A stretch of 62,241 nucleotides of DNA from Gammaproteobacteria bacterium (GTDB lineage: Bacteria > Pseudomonadota > Gammaproteobacteria > HK1): positions 1 through 62,241 of the forward strand of contig JAJFJV010000003.1 of the NCBI GenBank assembly GCA_021773635.1, in the 5' to 3' direction. Under the pieces are notes generated by a model that worked only from the letters and a program-made list of their open reading frames with translations, was not told where the DNA came from and ran no database searches. A program made the position numbers and the translations under genes. Shown here piece by piece: positions 45,264-55,569 of the stretch (position 1 is its first letter; each line of letters starts with the position of its first letter).

Positions 45264-45293
45264 ATATTACGCGCCTCCCGCACCATGAAGCAA
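45264..45293 (-). promoter_or_regulatory. candidate uvrA promoter
   Basis: On the minus strand TTGCTT (45288-45293), an 18-base spacer and TAATAT (45264-45269) precede uvrA by about 30 bases. The AT-rich TTAATATTA is nearly palindromic, so a plus-strand -10 for the transporter gene may overlap it. The SOS motif CTGT-N8-ACAG is not present here. Confidence 0.35.
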
Positions 45294-45323
45294 AGGCCTA
45301 CTCCCATTTCCAGCCCGACCCGA

Positions 45324-46679
45324 ATGTCACCATCAGAGCGCCGCAGCGTCATCTCGCTCGCCGGGATCTATTCGCTGCGAATGCTTGGGCTATTTATGAT
45401 CCTGCCGGTGTTTGCGCTGCATGCCAGCAGTTACAGCGGCTACAGCCCGACCCTGGCGGGTCTCGCCATTGGCGTGTACGGGCTGACCCAGGCAATTTTT
45501 CAAATCCCCTTCGGGCGACTGTCGGACAAAATCGGTCGCAAACCGGTCATCACCGCCGGCCTCCTCATCTTTAGCCTCGGTAGCGTGGTCGCGGCCCTGT
45601 CGGACAGCATGTATGGCGTTATCGGGGGGCGGGCGCTGCAAGGTGCCGGCGCCATAGCCGCAGCGGTCATGGCCATGACCGCCGATCTCACCCATGAAGA
45701 CAATCGCACCAAGGCCATGGCCATGATCGGTGCGAGCATTGGGGGCGCCTTTACCCTTGCACTAATTCTCGGGCCCGTGCTCAGCGGCTGGTTTGGGATG
45801 GACGGAATATTCTGGACCACCGCCGGGCTTGCCCTTGGCGCCGTCATCCTCCTCCACCTCACCGTCAGCAACCCGAAAGAGGAGCATTTTCACCGCGATA
45901 CCGAGGCTGAACCGAGGCAGTTTTTGGCACTCCTGAAAGACCCCCAGTTAATCCGTCTGTATCTCGGTATATTGCTACTACATCTGGTGATGACCGCTAC
46001 CTTCGTGGTACTCCCACTCAGCTTGTTGAAATCCGGGATTAGTCGTGGTGACCACTGGTGGGTCTATCTCGTGGTACTGGCGGGTTCGGTATTATTCATG
46101 CTTCCCGGCATTCTTCTGGCCGAGCGCCATGGCAAGCTAAAAGCTGTTTTTCTCGGGGCAATTGGCCTGCTGATACTGGCCGAAGGCGGCCTTTACCTGG
46201 CCCCAAGCCAAGCCACGGCGGCTATTCTGCTGATGCTGCTCTTTTTTACCGGCTTTAATATTCTTGAGGCCAATTTGCCATCGCTGGCATCACGACTGGC
46301 CCCTGCCGACAAAAGAGGAAGCGTACTCGGGATCTACTCGACCGCACAGTTTTTTGGCGCCTTCCTTGGCGGGTTATGTGGCGGCTGGCTGCACAGCCTG
46401 TATGGGTTTAGTGGCGTATTCATCCTCTGTGCCGCGCTCTCGGCAGTCTGGCTGATCGCTGCCAGCGGCATGCGCCCACCACGCCCGCTCAATAACCGCA
46501 TACTTCGTCTGCCAGTCAATAGCACTGAAAGCAGCAGCGAAATTGAGCAACGCCTAAGGGCGGTTCGTGGTGTGATTGATGTGGTGGTTCAAGCCAATGA
46601 AGGCCTCGCTTACCTCAAGGTCGATCGACACGGGCTGGACGAAGACTCGTTGCGTGCATTCGCATCCGCCGAAGGGTAA
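45324..46679 (+). CDS. MFS transporter with C-terminal YAM-like domain (YajR-like)
   Basis: The 451-residue protein has twelve predicted helices with the MFS motif [11 protein letters not shown] between helices 2 and 3, and a C-terminal cytoplasmic ferredoxin-like tail (about 385-451; [29 protein letters not shown]) like the YAM domain of E. coli YajR. The substrate is unknown. I placed the start at ATG 45324; ATG 45285 is possible but lies in the divergent promoter region. uvrA / MFS / ssb order is conserved in Pseudomonas-like gammaproteobacteria. Confidence 0.88.
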   Translation: MSPSERRSVISLAGIYSLRMLGLFMILPVFALHASSYSGYSPTLAGLAIGVYGLTQAIFQIPFGRLSDKIGRKPVITAGLLIFSLGSVVAALSDSMYGVIGGRALQGAGAIAAAVMAMTADLTHEDNRTKAMAMIGASIGGAFTLALILGPVLSGWFGMDGIFWTTAGLALGAVILLHLTVSNPKEEHFHRDTEAEPRQFLALLKDPQLIRLYLGILLLHLVMTATFVVLPLSLLKSGISRGDHWWVYLVVLAGSVLFMLPGILLAERHGKLKAVFLGAIGLLILAEGGLYLAPSQATAAILLMLLFFTGFNILEANLPSLASRLAPADKRGSVLGIYSTAQFFGAFLGGLCGGWLHSLYGFSGVFILCAALSAVWLIAASGMRPPRPLNNRILRLPVNSTESSSEIEQRLRAVRGVIDVVVQANEGLAYLKVDRHGLDEDSLRAFASAEG

Positions 46680-46785
46680 AGTTGCTCCCCGCCCGGGTGA
46701 TGCGCCCCCCTGTTTCGCCATTACCCGCACCCCTGACATTTCATTCTGTTGGCCAGGAAGGCCATAACACTAACGGAGAAACCCG

Positions 46786-47244
46786 ATGGCGAGAGGCATT
46801 AACAAGGTCATCCTGATCGGCAATCTGGGCGCTGATCCTGAAACACGCTATATGCCAAGTGGTGGCGCGGTCGCGAATCTGCGTCTTGCCACCACCGACA
46901 ACTGGAAAGACAAGCAAAGCGGCGAACGCCAGGAGCGAACTGAGTGGCACCGCGTGGTCTGTTTTGGGCGGCTGGGAGAAATTGCCGCTGAATATCTCCG
47001 CAAGGGCTCCAAGGTCTACATAGAAGGCCGGCTACAAACCCGCAAGTGGCAGGGACAGGACGGTAACGACCGCTACTCCACCGAGATCGTCGCCAATGAC
47101 ATGCAAATGCTCGATGGCCGTGGAGACGCGGGAGGCTACGCCGCCCCTGCACGTGCAGAATCCACTTCCCGTGAGCCGGCAGCACCCTCCGCTTCAGCTC
47201 CGGCGGCGCCGCCGGAAGAGTTTGACGACGATATTCCCTTCTGA
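46786..47244 (+). CDS. ssb: single-stranded DNA-binding protein
   Basis: The 152-residue protein has the OB-fold domain (1-110; [45 protein letters not shown] in part, [13 protein letters not shown]) and an acidic C-terminal tail ending DDDIPF, the docking peptide for SSB partners. The linker is Ala/Pro-rich. CGGAGA lies about 8 bases upstream of the ATG. It converges with the SAM hydrolase gene, with 3 bases between stops. Confidence 0.97.
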   Translation: MARGINKVILIGNLGADPETRYMPSGGAVANLRLATTDNWKDKQSGERQERTEWHRVVCFGRLGEIAAEYLRKGSKVYIEGRLQTRKWQGQDGNDRYSTEIVANDMQMLDGRGDAGGYAAPARAESTSREPAAPSASAPAAPPEEFDDDIPF

Positions 47245-47247
47245 AAC

Positions 47248-47985
47248 TTAAGTGCCCGCAATAATCTCCAGCGTTAATCCCACCCGGAGATTATGACTGC
47301 GGGCGGCATTTCCCTGATTTATGGCCAGTTCCACCAAGCCGCTGGAATTTACGTACCAGAGACAGCCCCCCTCGACTACCGCGGCGTAGTTTCCCGCATG
47401 AAAAAACACCTGTCCGGCCACCTGCAGGCGCGCATCCGGTGCCAAGCATTCTGCGCGCAAATTGCTCCAGGCATTGCCAAAGTGATCCAGATAGATCAGT
47501 TGCGGGGGTAGCGAGTCCTTCCCGAACAGGGGCAATTCCCGTTTCCGATAGTCGCCCCCACCCGGCCGTTCTCCACGCGCTAATGCAGCGGCTACCGGAG
47601 CGAACAGGTCCCGTCCATGGAAGGTATTGGACAGTTCAGGTGGACGCCACAAAATCTCCCAGCAAGCCGCATCCGCTTGACCGCTATCCAGCTGGCCAAA
47701 GAGCCCGTTATCGGGCCCGACATACCAACGACCGCCGGTATATAACACGATGGGAGCGCGCTGTGGGCTGCCGACACCCGGGTCGACGACACACAGGAAG
47801 ACGCACCCCTTTGGGAAGCCGGAAGCGAGGGCTGCAAGCAGGCAGGCGGACGCGGCCGGATTGTAAGCCGGCACATCGGAAACGAGGTCAACTACGGGGA
47901 TACCGGGGGCCTGCTGGCAGAAAACGGCCTGAAGTTGTCCGGTATAGGGGCCGCCAGGGCCAAAATCCGTGAACAGTACGATCAT
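47248..47985 (-). CDS. SAM hydroxide adenosyltransferase (DUF62) family protein
   Basis: The 245-residue protein matches the DUF62/SAM hydrolase family: IVLFTDFGPGGPYTGQ at the N-terminus, FLCVVDPGVGS (conserved Asp and VDPGVG loop), YVGPDNGLFG and TFHGRDLFAPVAA. Members hydrolyse SAM to adenosine and methionine, and relatives are chlorinases or fluorinases. The biological role in ordinary bacteria is unclear. I used the ATG at 47985, one codon after a TTG. It lies between ssb and the end of the ribosomal cluster. Confidence 0.9.
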   Translation of the reverse strand: MIVLFTDFGPGGPYTGQLQAVFCQQAPGIPVVDLVSDVPAYNPAASACLLAALASGFPKGCVFLCVVDPGVGSPQRAPIVLYTGGRWYVGPDNGLFGQLDSGQADAACWEILWRPPELSNTFHGRDLFAPVAAALARGERPGGGDYRKRELPLFGKDSLPPQLIYLDHFGNAWSNLRAECLAPDARLQVAGQVFFHAGNYAAVVEGGCLWYVNSSGLVELAINQGNAARSHNLRVGLTLEIIAGT

Positions 47986-48111
47986 CAATCCGTAGACCAG
48001 TAGTCAGGGGCATATAAAAGCCGGCAACGAAGACACCCCGATGGAGCAGCGCAACTCCTGGTCCAAAGGGACCTCCCGTCAATATTGCGCAACAGAGACA
48101 AGCTGACAGGC

Positions 48112-48137
48112 AAAAAAAAGCCGGGCAATGCCCGGCC
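48112..48137 (-). terminator. intrinsic terminator of the alpha operon
   Basis: A perfect 7-bp stem GCCGGGC (48120-48126) / GCCCGGC (48130-48136) with loop AAT is followed on the minus strand by eight U (A8 at 48112-48119). It begins 5 bases beyond the rplQ stop. The 124-base stretch 47986-48111 beyond it holds no gene I would call. Confidence 0.93.
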
Positions 48138-48141
48138 TTTC

Positions 48142-48525
48142 CTAATCTTCCGCTTCTTCTTCAGGCTCTGGCCGGTCGACCAGTTCCACGACCGCCACTG
48201 GTGCCTTGTCTCCCGGCCTGAAACCGCAGCGCAAAATACGCAGATAACCTCCGGGACGGTCCCGGTAGCGAGGCCCGAGTTCATCAAACAACTTGCCCAC
48301 AACAGGACGATCCCGCAGACGGGAAAATGCCAATTGCCGCCGGCTTGCACTATCTTCCTTCGCGGCAGTAATCAGGGGCTCAACAACGCGCCGCAGTTCC
48401 TTGGCTTTTGGAACCGTGGTTTTAATGAGCTCCTCCTGCAACAGGGAGACGGCCATATTCCTGAACATCGCCTTGCGATGACTCGATGTCCGGTTTAATT
48501 GACGACCACTTTTGCGATGACGCAT
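48142..48525 (-). CDS. rplQ: 50S ribosomal protein L17
   Basis: The 127-residue protein has the same length as E. coli L17 and opens [20 protein letters not shown]. The C-terminus is a Glu-rich extension (EPEEEAED). It is the last gene of the alpha operon, 90 bases after rpoA, with a perfect intrinsic terminator directly downstream. Confidence 0.98.
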   Translation of the reverse strand: MRHRKSGRQLNRTSSHRKAMFRNMAVSLLQEELIKTTVPKAKELRRVVEPLITAAKEDSASRRQLAFSRLRDRPVVGKLFDELGPRYRDRPGGYLRILRCGFRPGDKAPVAVVELVDRPEPEEEAED

Positions 48526-48615
48526 ACCAAAATTTCCAGAAGGGTCTGTAGTTGCGCCTGATAGCGGCTACAGATTCAGTTTATAAGTAGAGTTCTTGTC
48601 TATCCACGCGGAAAC

Positions 48616-49623
48616 TCAAGCGCTTACCCGGGCCTCATCATAGAGTCCCGGTGGCGGCCAGTTTTCGAGACGGATACCCAAAGACAAGCTGTGGGAGGCA
48701 AGAACATCCTTAATCTCGGTGAGCGATTTCTTCCCGAGATTAGGGGTCTTGAGCAACTCAACCTCAGTTCGTTGAATCAGATCCCCGACATAATAAATAT
48801 TCTCGGCCTTCAAACAATTCGCCGAGCGTACCGTGAGTTCCAAATCATCCACGGGACGCAACAGTATCGGATCTATCTCGGCCCCGGCATCCGCCGGCTC
48901 TTGCTCAGGACTGCCTTCGAGGTCAAAGAATACCGCAATTTGTTGCTGCAGCAGTGCGCTCGCGCGCCGGACTGCTTCCTCCGGATCAATCGTACCGTTA
49001 GTCTCAATCTCAAGAATCAGACGGTCAAGATCCGTACGCTGCTCTACCCGGGCACTCTCCACACGGTAGGCAACCCGATTTATCGGGCTAAATGAGGCAT
49101 CCAGCACCAGATGACCAACCGAAGCTTCCTCGTCTTCTTCGGCGGCGGCCTTGCGTTGAGTTGCCGGCTGATAGCCCCGCCCCGTTTCAATACTCAACTT
49201 CATGCTCAGCTCACCCTCTTTAGTCAGGTGGGCTATAACATGCTCCGGGTTGATTATGTCGATATCATGATCAACCTCGATGTCCCCGGCAGTAACTACC
49301 CCAGGGCCTTTACGCTTCAGGTTGAGCTCAACTTCCTGGTGGGCATTCAAACGCACTGCCACGCCTTTGAGGTTAAGCAGAATCTCCGTAATATCTTCCT
49401 GGACGCCCTCAAGGGTGGTGTATTCGTGCAGTACCCCTTCTATATCAACATCTACAATTGCCTGCCCCGGGAGGGAAGACAATAGTACGCGCCGAAGGGC
49501 GTTCCCAAGGGTGTGTCCATAACCGCGATCCAGCGGCTCAATAATGATTTTAGCGGTATTCTTTCCAAGCTCCCGCACTTCCACCTGGCGTGGTTTAAGC
49601 AGTTCGATTTCGTTAGCCTGCAT
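48616..49623 (-). CDS. rpoA: RNA polymerase alpha subunit
   Basis: The 335-residue protein has the N-terminal dimerisation domain (about 10-235; [32 protein letters not shown]) and the C-terminal DNA/activator-binding domain (about 255-325; [39 protein letters not shown]). Length is close to the E. coli 329. It follows rpsD by 34 bases. Confidence 0.98.
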   Translation of the reverse strand: MQANEIELLKPRQVEVRELGKNTAKIIIEPLDRGYGHTLGNALRRVLLSSLPGQAIVDVDIEGVLHEYTTLEGVQEDITEILLNLKGVAVRLNAHQEVELNLKRKGPGVVTAGDIEVDHDIDIINPEHVIAHLTKEGELSMKLSIETGRGYQPATQRKAAAEEDEEASVGHLVLDASFSPINRVAYRVESARVEQRTDLDRLILEIETNGTIDPEEAVRRASALLQQQIAVFFDLEGSPEQEPADAGAEIDPILLRPVDDLELTVRSANCLKAENIYYVGDLIQRTEVELLKTPNLGKKSLTEIKDVLASHSLSLGIRLENWPPPGLYDEARVSA

Positions 49624-49657
49624 TTATCCTGTAACTCCTGACAAAGGAAACGACAAC

Positions 49658-50290
49658 CTACTTGGAATACAACTCAACCACGAGGTGCTCGTTAATATCC
49701 GCCGAGAGCTCGCCCCGTTCCGGACGTGCACGGTAGACTCCCAGCAGTTTCTCCGGGTCGACGTCCAACCAATCCGCAAAGCCTCTCTGCCGGGCCATTT
49801 CCATAGCGCCCTTGACACGTAGCTGTGCTTCACTGCCCTTGGCCACATTGATCGAGTCCTCGGGGCTAAGCTGGTAAGAGGGTATATTGGTCTTGCGACC
49901 ATTTACCTCGATCCCGTTATGCCGTACCAACTGACGCGCCTCGCTACGGGAGGCGGAAAAACCCATGCGGTAAACCACATTATCAAGCCGGCTTTCAAGA
50001 AGCTGCAGAAGATTCTCACCTGTAGAACCCTTGCGACGATCCGCCTCGTGATAGTAACGCCGAAACTGATGCTCCAGGAGACCATAACTCCGACGAAGTT
50101 TCTGTTTCTCCCGCAACTGCAGGGCGTAGTCGGACTCACGCGGACGCCGACGGCTCTGTCCGTGCTGACCGGGGGGGAAAGGACGCCCTTCGATAGCGCA
50201 TTTTCCCGAAAAACACTTCTCTCCCTTAAGGAAGAGCTTTTCATTTTCGCGCCGGCAGATGCGGCACTTAGGACCAATATACTTAGCCAA
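49658..50290 (-). CDS. rpsD: 30S ribosomal protein S4 (zinc-binding form)
   Basis: The 210-residue protein binds 16S rRNA early in assembly and represses the alpha operon in E. coli. Four N-terminal Cys (C9, C12, C26, C31) form the zinc-binding C+ version, absent from E. coli S4. The S4 RNA-binding domain ([15 protein letters not shown]...[10 protein letters not shown]) is intact. The start is TTG, supported by GGGAG 6 bases upstream and by the exact family N-terminus AKYIGPKC. This unusual start may limit S4 synthesis. Confidence 0.96.
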   Translation of the reverse strand: MAKYIGPKCRICRRENEKLFLKGEKCFSGKCAIEGRPFPPGQHGQSRRRPRESDYALQLREKQKLRRSYGLLEHQFRRYYHEADRRKGSTGENLLQLLESRLDNVVYRMGFSASRSEARQLVRHNGIEVNGRKTNIPSYQLSPEDSINVAKGSEAQLRVKGAMEMARQRGFADWLDVDPEKLLGVYRARPERGELSADINEHLVVELYSK

Positions 50291-50304
50291 CTTTGACTCC
50301 CGCG

Positions 50305-50694
50305 TCAGACGCGCCGTTTTTTGGGTGGCCTACAGCCATTATGGGGAATCGGGGTAACGTCCGTGATTCCAGTAATTTTAAAACCCGCGTTGTTAAGTGC
50401 CCGCACGGCAGATTCCCGCCCCGGGCCAGGCCCCTTGATACGGACCTCCAGATTTACCATTCCAAATTCTTTGACCATATCGCCAACACGCCCCGAGGCT
50501 ACCTGTGCAGCGAATGGGGTGCTTTTACGCGATCCACGAAAACCACTCCCACCTGCGGTAGCCCATGCGAGCGCGTTACCCTGACGATCGGTAATAGTGA
50601 TGATGGTGTTGTTGAAGGAGGCATGCACGTGGGCAATGCCATCAGCGATATTGCGCTTAGCCTTCTTTTTAGTACGAACTTTTGCCTGAGCCAT
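50305..50694 (-). CDS. rpsK: 30S ribosomal protein S11
   Basis: The 129-residue protein equals E. coli S11 in length. Family blocks [36 protein letters not shown] and [18 protein letters not shown] are present. It lies on the platform of the small subunit. It starts 17 bases after rpsM and is followed 14 bases later by rpsD. Confidence 0.98.
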   Translation of the reverse strand: MAQAKVRTKKKAKRNIADGIAHVHASFNNTIITITDRQGNALAWATAGGSGFRGSRKSTPFAAQVASGRVGDMVKEFGMVNLEVRIKGPGPGRESAVRALNNAGFKITGITDVTPIPHNGCRPPKKRRV

Positions 50695-50711
50695 AGTCTT
50701 TCAGTAGCCGG

Positions 50712-51068
50712 TTAATTTCGAATGAGACGACGCGGCCCTTTACGGGTTCGCGCATTGGTAGACGTCCTTTGCCCACGGGTAGGCAGGCCGCGACGATGAC
50801 GAATACCCCGATAGCTGCCCAAATCCATAAGCCGCTTGATATTCATTGCGGTATCACGCCGAAGATCGCCTTCAATAACATACTTCACGACCTCCGTTCG
50901 CACGGACTCAAGCTCTGCCTCGGTAAGATCTTTCACCTGAGTATCAGCCTGGATACCGGCATCCTTACAAATACGGTAGGCTCGGGTACGCCCGATGCCA
51001 TACACCGAGGTAAGGGAAACCCACGCGTGCTTCCGATCCGGGATATTTACGCCTGCAATACGCGCCAT
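50712..51068 (-). CDS. rpsM: 30S ribosomal protein S13
   Basis: The 118-residue protein equals E. coli S13 in length, with [19 protein letters not shown] at the start, the helix-two-turn-helix region and the basic tail [15 protein letters not shown]. It is the first gene of the alpha operon, about 30 bases downstream of the predicted start of a sigma70-type promoter. Confidence 0.98.
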   Translation of the reverse strand: MARIAGVNIPDRKHAWVSLTSVYGIGRTRAYRICKDAGIQADTQVKDLTEAELESVRTEVVKYVIEGDLRRDTAMNIKRLMDLGSYRGIRHRRGLPTRGQRTSTNARTRKGPRRLIRN

Positions 51069-51103
51069 ACGACTAGATTCCTAGAAACGCAAAAAAGCTC
51101 ATG

Positions 51104-51132
51104 ATTTTAGAGTCTCGCCCTTTTTAAGGCAA
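51104..51132 (-). promoter_or_regulatory. alpha-operon promoter in the rpmJ-rpsM gap
   Basis: On the minus strand TTGCCT (51127-51132), a 17-base spacer (51110-51126) and TAAAAT (51104-51109) give a good sigma70 promoter in the 80-base gap between rpmJ and rpsM. Predicted start near 51097 leaves a leader of only about 28 nt, too short for the S4-binding pseudoknot of the E. coli alpha leader, unless regulation uses read-through mRNA. Confidence 0.6.
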
Positions 51133-51148
51133 GGGATAATGCCAGTTA

Positions 51149-51262
51149 TTAGCCCTGGCGCTGCTTGTGTCGTGCGTCTTTACAAATCACCCGCACCACA
51201 CCTTTGCGCTTGACGATCTTGCAATGTCGGCAAAGTCGTTTTACTGATGCCCTTACTTTCAT
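51149..51262 (-). CDS. rpmJ: 50S ribosomal protein L36 (zinc-binding form)
   Basis: The 37-residue protein begins [14 protein letters not shown]. The zinc ligands C11, C14, C27 and H32 are all present, so this is the C+ form. The ATG at 51262 has an AAAGAAAG purine stretch upstream. It is encoded 74 bases after secY, as in the spc operon of gammaproteobacteria. Confidence 0.96.
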   Translation of the reverse strand: MKVRASVKRLCRHCKIVKRKGVVRVICKDARHKQRQG

Positions 51263-51336
51263 CTTTCTTTCCCGTCTGTTGTCTCTACCCAACCAGCATT
51301 CTATGCCGTGGGGATACCCTGGTTCAGCATCGGCCC

Positions 51337-52677
51337 CTACTTTAATTTGGCCTTGCGTAACAAGCCGTCGTACTGCTGCGACATGAGGTGCGACTGCACC
51401 TGAGCGGTAAAATCCATAACCACCACCACTATAATCAACAGTGACGTGCCGCCGAAATAAAATGGCACATTCCACTTCAGAATCATAAATTCTGGCAACA
51501 GGCACACCGCTGTGATGTAGGCCGCACCGGCAACCGTGAGCCGGGTCATTACTGTATCGATATATTTAGCCGTCTGGACACCCGGCCGCACTCCGGGGAT
51601 GAAAGCACCCGACTTTTTCAGATTGTCAGCGGTATCCTTCGGGTTAAATACCAAGGCGGTATAAAAGAAACAGAAGAAGATAATTGCCGCCGCAAACATT
51701 ACGACGTAAAGGGGCTGCCCTGGCGCGATGGTCTGCGACAGATTGGCCAACCACTCCATACCTTCCCCACTGCTACCAAACCATCCCCCGACCGTAGCGG
51801 GAAACAAAATAATACTGGAGGCAAAAATGGGTGGAATAACCCCCGCCATATTCAACTTCAGCGGCAAGTGGCTGGTTTGCCCGCCATATACTTTTCGACC
51901 AACCTGCCGCTTCGCATAATTCACCGTAATGCGCCGCTGGCCACGTTCAACAAACACCACGAAGGCGGTAACCCCGAGCGCCAGTGCCACCAGGACAAAA
52001 ATCATCAACACATGCAGCTCACCGGTGCGCGCCAGCTCAAGCGTACCGCCAATAGCAGAAGGCAAGCCGGCGACGATGCCCGCAAAAATGATAATGGAAA
52101 TACCATTTCCTATACCGCGTTCACTGACCTGCTCGCCCAGCCACATCAGGAAAACCGTACCTGTCACCAGGGTCGCGACGGCGGTAATACGAAAACCGAG
52201 GCCCACCGAAACAACAACGGATGCACCGCCCGCCTGCTGGCTTTCAAGTGCGATAGCCACACCCAATGCCTGCACGGTTGCCAATACCACGGTGCCATAA
52301 CGTGTGTACTGGGTAATTTTACGACGCCCGGACTCACCCTCTTTTTTCAGTTGTTCCAGTTGCGGCGAAACCACCGTAAGCAATTGCATGATAATCGAGG
52401 CGGAAATATACGGCATGATGCCAATGGCAAACAGCGAAAACCTCTCCAGCGCCCCACCTGAAAACATGTTGAACATGTCCAGGATCGTCCCGCGCTGCTG
52501 ATTAAAAAGCGCCTCAAGGGCTATCGGGTCGATGCCGGGGACCGGGATAAAGGTCCCGACCCGAAAGATAACAATTGCGCCCAGCACGAACCATAGCCGC
52601 TGTTTCAGCTCAGCCAGGCCACCAGAGCCCGCGGCTCCGGAACCTTGTTTAGCAAGCTTTTTCTGTTTCGAAGCCAT
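51337..52677 (-). CDS. secY: SecY protein translocase subunit
   Basis: The 446-residue membrane protein has ten helices and forms the SecYEG channel. Family segments include [30 protein letters not shown], the plug and pore-ring region, [20 protein letters not shown] in the cytoplasmic loop, and [19 protein letters not shown]. It lies between rplO and rpmJ in the spc operon. Confidence 0.98.
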   Translation of the reverse strand: MASKQKKLAKQGSGAAGSGGLAELKQRLWFVLGAIVIFRVGTFIPVPGIDPIALEALFNQQRGTILDMFNMFSGGALERFSLFAIGIMPYISASIIMQLLTVVSPQLEQLKKEGESGRRKITQYTRYGTVVLATVQALGVAIALESQQAGGASVVVSVGLGFRITAVATLVTGTVFLMWLGEQVSERGIGNGISIIIFAGIVAGLPSAIGGTLELARTGELHVLMIFVLVALALGVTAFVVFVERGQRRITVNYAKRQVGRKVYGGQTSHLPLKLNMAGVIPPIFASSIILFPATVGGWFGSSGEGMEWLANLSQTIAPGQPLYVVMFAAAIIFFCFFYTALVFNPKDTADNLKKSGAFIPGVRPGVQTAKYIDTVMTRLTVAGAAYITAVCLLPEFMILKWNVPFYFGGTSLLIIVVVVMDFTAQVQSHLMSQQYDGLLRKAKLK

Positions 52678-52727
52678 GGAGATTGTTTAAAACGAGGGGA
52701 AATAGCAGAAGCACGTCAGGCCTCGGC

Positions 52728-53162
52728 TCAATCCTCTATCTTCCCTCCGGCCTTCTCAATCGCAGCTCGCGCACCGCGTGTAACTGCCAGACCACGCAGG
52801 GTAACCGCTTTATCAAGCTCCCCTGCCAGGATGACTTTCACCTGGGTGGCGGTTGAGTGCACAAGTTTCGCCGCCTTGAGTGCCATCAGGTCAATGACCT
52901 CGGCATCCAGGCTCTGCAAAGCATCCAGACGCAGTTCCGCCTTATAGCGTGCCGTGCGCGAGGTGAAGCCAAATTTCGGCAACCTGCGCTGCAGTGGCAT
53001 CTGACCACCCTCAAAGCCAATCATGGCGCCCTTGCCAGTGCGGGATTTCTGCCCCTTGTGGCCACGACCAGCGGTCTTTCCAAGCCCACTGCCACCGCCA
53101 CGACCAACACGCTTTCGATCCCGCTTGGAACCATCGGCTGGAGATATGCTGTTTAAACGCAC
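52728..53162 (-). CDS. rplO: 50S ribosomal protein L15
   Basis: The 144-residue protein equals E. coli L15 in length, with the Gly/Arg-rich N-terminus [21 protein letters not shown] and the C-terminal globular domain. The start codon is GTG, with GAGGAGG about 8 bases upstream. It is one base after the rpmD stop and precedes secY. Confidence 0.97.
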   Translation of the reverse strand: MRLNSISPADGSKRDRKRVGRGGGSGLGKTAGRGHKGQKSRTGKGAMIGFEGGQMPLQRRLPKFGFTSRTARYKAELRLDALQSLDAEVIDLMALKAAKLVHSTATQVKVILAGELDKAVTLRGLAVTRGARAAIEKAGGKIED

Positions 53163-53163
53163 C

Positions 53164-53364
53164 TTATGCCTCCTCTACCTGCAACAGGTACGAAACCTTA
53201 TTGATCATTCCCCGATTACAGGGGGTATCTTCAACCACTACGCTGTGGTGCATACGTCTCAGACCCAAGCCCCGCACGCACGCCTGGTGCGCCGCGAGGC
53301 GCCCATGAAAGCTGCGAACAAGTTTGACCCTGACCTGAGCGCTTTTTTTGGTTGCCTTAGCCAT
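53164..53364 (-). CDS. rpmD: 50S ribosomal protein L30
   Basis: The 66-residue protein is slightly longer than E. coli L30 (59) because of the N-terminal Ala/Lys-rich start. The core [20 protein letters not shown] and [16 protein letters not shown] is typical. It follows rpsE by 3 bases. Confidence 0.97.
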   Translation of the reverse strand: MAKATKKSAQVRVKLVRSFHGRLAAHQACVRGLGLRRMHHSVVVEDTPCNRGMINKVSYLLQVEEA

Positions 53365-53367
53365 GCT

Positions 53368-53877
53368 TTACCCCAGTATCTGTTCGAGGGATTTGCCACG
53401 TTTGGCGGCAACGTATTCCGGTGCCACCATATCGGTGAGCCCCTTGATGGTTGCTCTCACCACGTTAATGGGATTCTGCGAACCGATACATTTTGCCAGC
53501 ACATCACGCACCCCGAGGACCTCAAATACGGCCCGCATCGGGCCGCCCGCGATAATCCCGGTGCCATCCGATGCCGGCTGCATAAAGACCTTGGCCGCGC
53601 CGTAGTTAGCCGTCAATGCATACTGCAAGGTGCCACCATTCAACGGGATGCTACGCATATTCTTGCGGGCATTTTCCATGGATTTCTGAATTGCCGCCGG
53701 GACCTCGCGGGCCTTGCCGCGGCCAAATCCTACGCGCCCCTTGCCATCACCGACCACGCTTAGGGCGGAAAACCCGAACTGGCGGCCACCCTTTACCACT
53801 TTGGCGACCCGATTGATATTGATGAGTTTCTCTTGAAAATCATCTGCTTTCTGCCGACCCTGGAACTGCTGCGCCAT
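53368..53877 (-). CDS. rpsE: 30S ribosomal protein S5
   Basis: The 169-residue protein has the N-terminal double-stranded-RNA-binding-like domain ([21 protein letters not shown]) and the C-terminal domain with [16 protein letters not shown]-type sequence ([19 protein letters not shown]). It contributes to decoding accuracy. It lies 12 bases after rplR. Confidence 0.98.
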   Translation of the reverse strand: MAQQFQGRQKADDFQEKLININRVAKVVKGGRQFGFSALSVVGDGKGRVGFGRGKAREVPAAIQKSMENARKNMRSIPLNGGTLQYALTANYGAAKVFMQPASDGTGIIAGGPMRAVFEVLGVRDVLAKCIGSQNPINVVRATIKGLTDMVAPEYVAAKRGKSLEQILG

Positions 53878-53889
53878 CTCAGAAGACCT

Positions 53890-54243
53890 TTAAAACTTAA
53901 GACCGTTATCCCTGGCCGAATCGGCCAGAGCTCTAATTCGACCGTGATACTTAAATCCCGAACGATCGAATGCGATTTTTTCTATTCCCGCCGCCACTGC
54001 ACGCTGGGCAACCAACTCCCCGACTATCTTCGCCGCTGCCACGTTTCCACCGGAGATATTTCTCTCTTTGAAACTTGTATCGAGCGTAGATGCGCTAGCC
54101 AACACCATCTGGCCGGTAGGATCAAAGACCTGGGCATAGATATGGCGAGGGGTACGATGCACGCCCAAGCGGTGAATACCGAGCTCGTGAATCTTTGCAC
54201 GGGTGCGACGTGCACGACGAGTGCGGGATTGTTTCTTGCTCAT
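53890..54243 (-). CDS. rplR: 50S ribosomal protein L18
   Basis: The 117-residue protein equals E. coli L18 in length; it binds 5S rRNA. Family segments [26 protein letters not shown] and [13 protein letters not shown] are present. It lies between rplF and rpsE with gaps of 12 bases on both sides. Confidence 0.97.
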   Translation of the reverse strand: MSKKQSRTRRARRTRAKIHELGIHRLGVHRTPRHIYAQVFDPTGQMVLASASTLDTSFKERNISGGNVAAAKIVGELVAQRAVAAGIEKIAFDRSGFKYHGRIRALADSARDNGLKF

Positions 54244-54255
54244 CTCACCTACCTC

Positions 54256-54792
54256 TTACTTCTTTTTAGCTTCTTTGCGAACCACATGTTCATCGGTGTA
54301 CCGGACACCTTTCCCTTTATAGGGTTCCGGTGGCCGATATCCGCGTATGATTGCAGCAACTTGTCCTACCAACTGCTTGTCCATACCGCGCACGACGATT
54401 TCTGTATTACTGGGCGTCTCGATATCAATACCGGCAGGAATGGGAAAATCTACGGGATGGGAAAATCCCAACAGCAGATTGAGCACCTTCCCCTTGACCT
54501 GAGCGCGATAACCAACACCAACCAGGGCGAGTTTCTTCTCGAAACCCTGACTGACACCCAGCATCATGTTGTTAACCAGGGCACGTGTGGTCCCGGCCAA
54601 TGCAACGGCATTGCCAGCACCATCTCCGGACACCCTGAAACGGAGCATCTGTGCTTCCTGCTCCACGACAACGGCACGATGCATCTCGTGGCTCAGGGTG
54701 CCCTTGGCCCCCTTCATGGTGAGCTGCTGACCGTTGATCTTGACTTCCACGCCCGTGGGAAGAGATACCGGTGCGTTTGCTATTCTGGACAT
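54256..54792 (-). CDS. rplF: 50S ribosomal protein L6
   Basis: The 178-residue protein consists of two homologous RNA-binding folds. Typical segments are [38 protein letters not shown] and the C-terminal [16 protein letters not shown]. It follows rpsH by 12 bases. Confidence 0.98.
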   Translation of the reverse strand: MSRIANAPVSLPTGVEVKINGQQLTMKGAKGTLSHEMHRAVVVEQEAQMLRFRVSGDGAGNAVALAGTTRALVNNMMLGVSQGFEKKLALVGVGYRAQVKGKVLNLLLGFSHPVDFPIPAGIDIETPSNTEIVVRGMDKQLVGQVAAIIRGYRPPEPYKGKGVRYTDEHVVRKEAKKK

Positions 54793-54804
54793 ATCTAATA
54801 AGCC

Positions 54805-55200
54805 TCAGGATACGACACAGAGCACTTCGCCACCGTGACCGGCTTTCTGTGCTGCACGTCCGCTCATTACTCCGCTCGAGGTCGAAACGACAACGACGCC
54901 GAGACCACCATCGACCACCGGCAGCTCGTCTTTGGAGCGATAAACACGCAAGCCAGGACGGCTGACCCGTTGAATACGGGAGATCACTGGTTTGCCCTCG
55001 TAGTATTTCAGGGAGACAAAAAGGGTCGATTTAACGCCCTCCGTCTCAACCTCAAAACCCTTGATATAGCCCTCATCTTTGAGAACCGCCGCTACCGCCC
55101 CTTTTAACCGTGAAGCGGGCATAGAAACCCTGACCTTCCCGGCCATCTGGCCGTTGCGGATTCGGGTCAACATATCCGCTACCGTATCCTGCATGCTCAT
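54805..55200 (-). CDS. rpsH: 30S ribosomal protein S8
   Basis: The 131-residue protein (E. coli 130) binds 16S rRNA and represses the spc operon in E. coli. It begins [19 protein letters not shown] and ends with [19 protein letters not shown]. It lies 51 bases after rpsN. Confidence 0.98.
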   Translation of the reverse strand: MSMQDTVADMLTRIRNGQMAGKVRVSMPASRLKGAVAAVLKDEGYIKGFEVETEGVKSTLFVSLKYYEGKPVISRIQRVSRPGLRVYRSKDELPVVDGGLGVVVVSTSSGVMSGRAAQKAGHGGEVLCVVS

Positions 55201-55251
55201 CGAAATGATTCCCGCTTCGTAAAATCCTGTGGGTGACCCAATAGGGCCGTT

Positions 55252-55557
55252 TTACCAGCTAGCCTTTACCAGGCCGGGGATGTCGCCCCGCATCGCCGCT
55301 TCGCGCAACTTGTTTCGTCCAAGACCGAATTTGCGGTAGTAACCGCGGGGACGACCGGTAATTCTGCAACGATTGCGCAAGCGCACGGCACTGGAGTCGC
55401 GTGGCAAAGCCTGTATTTGGTGGCGAGCCTCCAGGCGCTCTTCAACACTGAGCCCCAAATCATTAGCGCGCGCATTTAGCGCCTTACGCTTTTCTGCGTA
55501 CTTCGCAACCAGGCGATTACGTCTGACTTCGCGTTGCAGCATGGATAGCTTTGCCAT
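55252..55557 (-). CDS. rpsN: 30S ribosomal protein S14 (zinc-independent form)
   Basis: The 101-residue protein equals E. coli S14 in length. It has a single Cys in [16 protein letters not shown] and lacks the CxxC pairs, so it is the long C- form. It follows rplE by 12 bases. Confidence 0.98.
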   Translation of the reverse strand: MAKLSMLQREVRRNRLVAKYAEKRKALNARANDLGLSVEERLEARHQIQALPRDSSAVRLRNRCRITGRPRGYYRKFGLGRNKLREAAMRGDIPGLVKASW

Positions 55558-55569
55558 GAATAAGAAACC

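Noticed and set aside
45233-45323. LexA (SOS) box between uvrA and the MFS gene
   Set aside because: An ACAG occurs on the minus strand but the paired CTGT eight bases away is absent.
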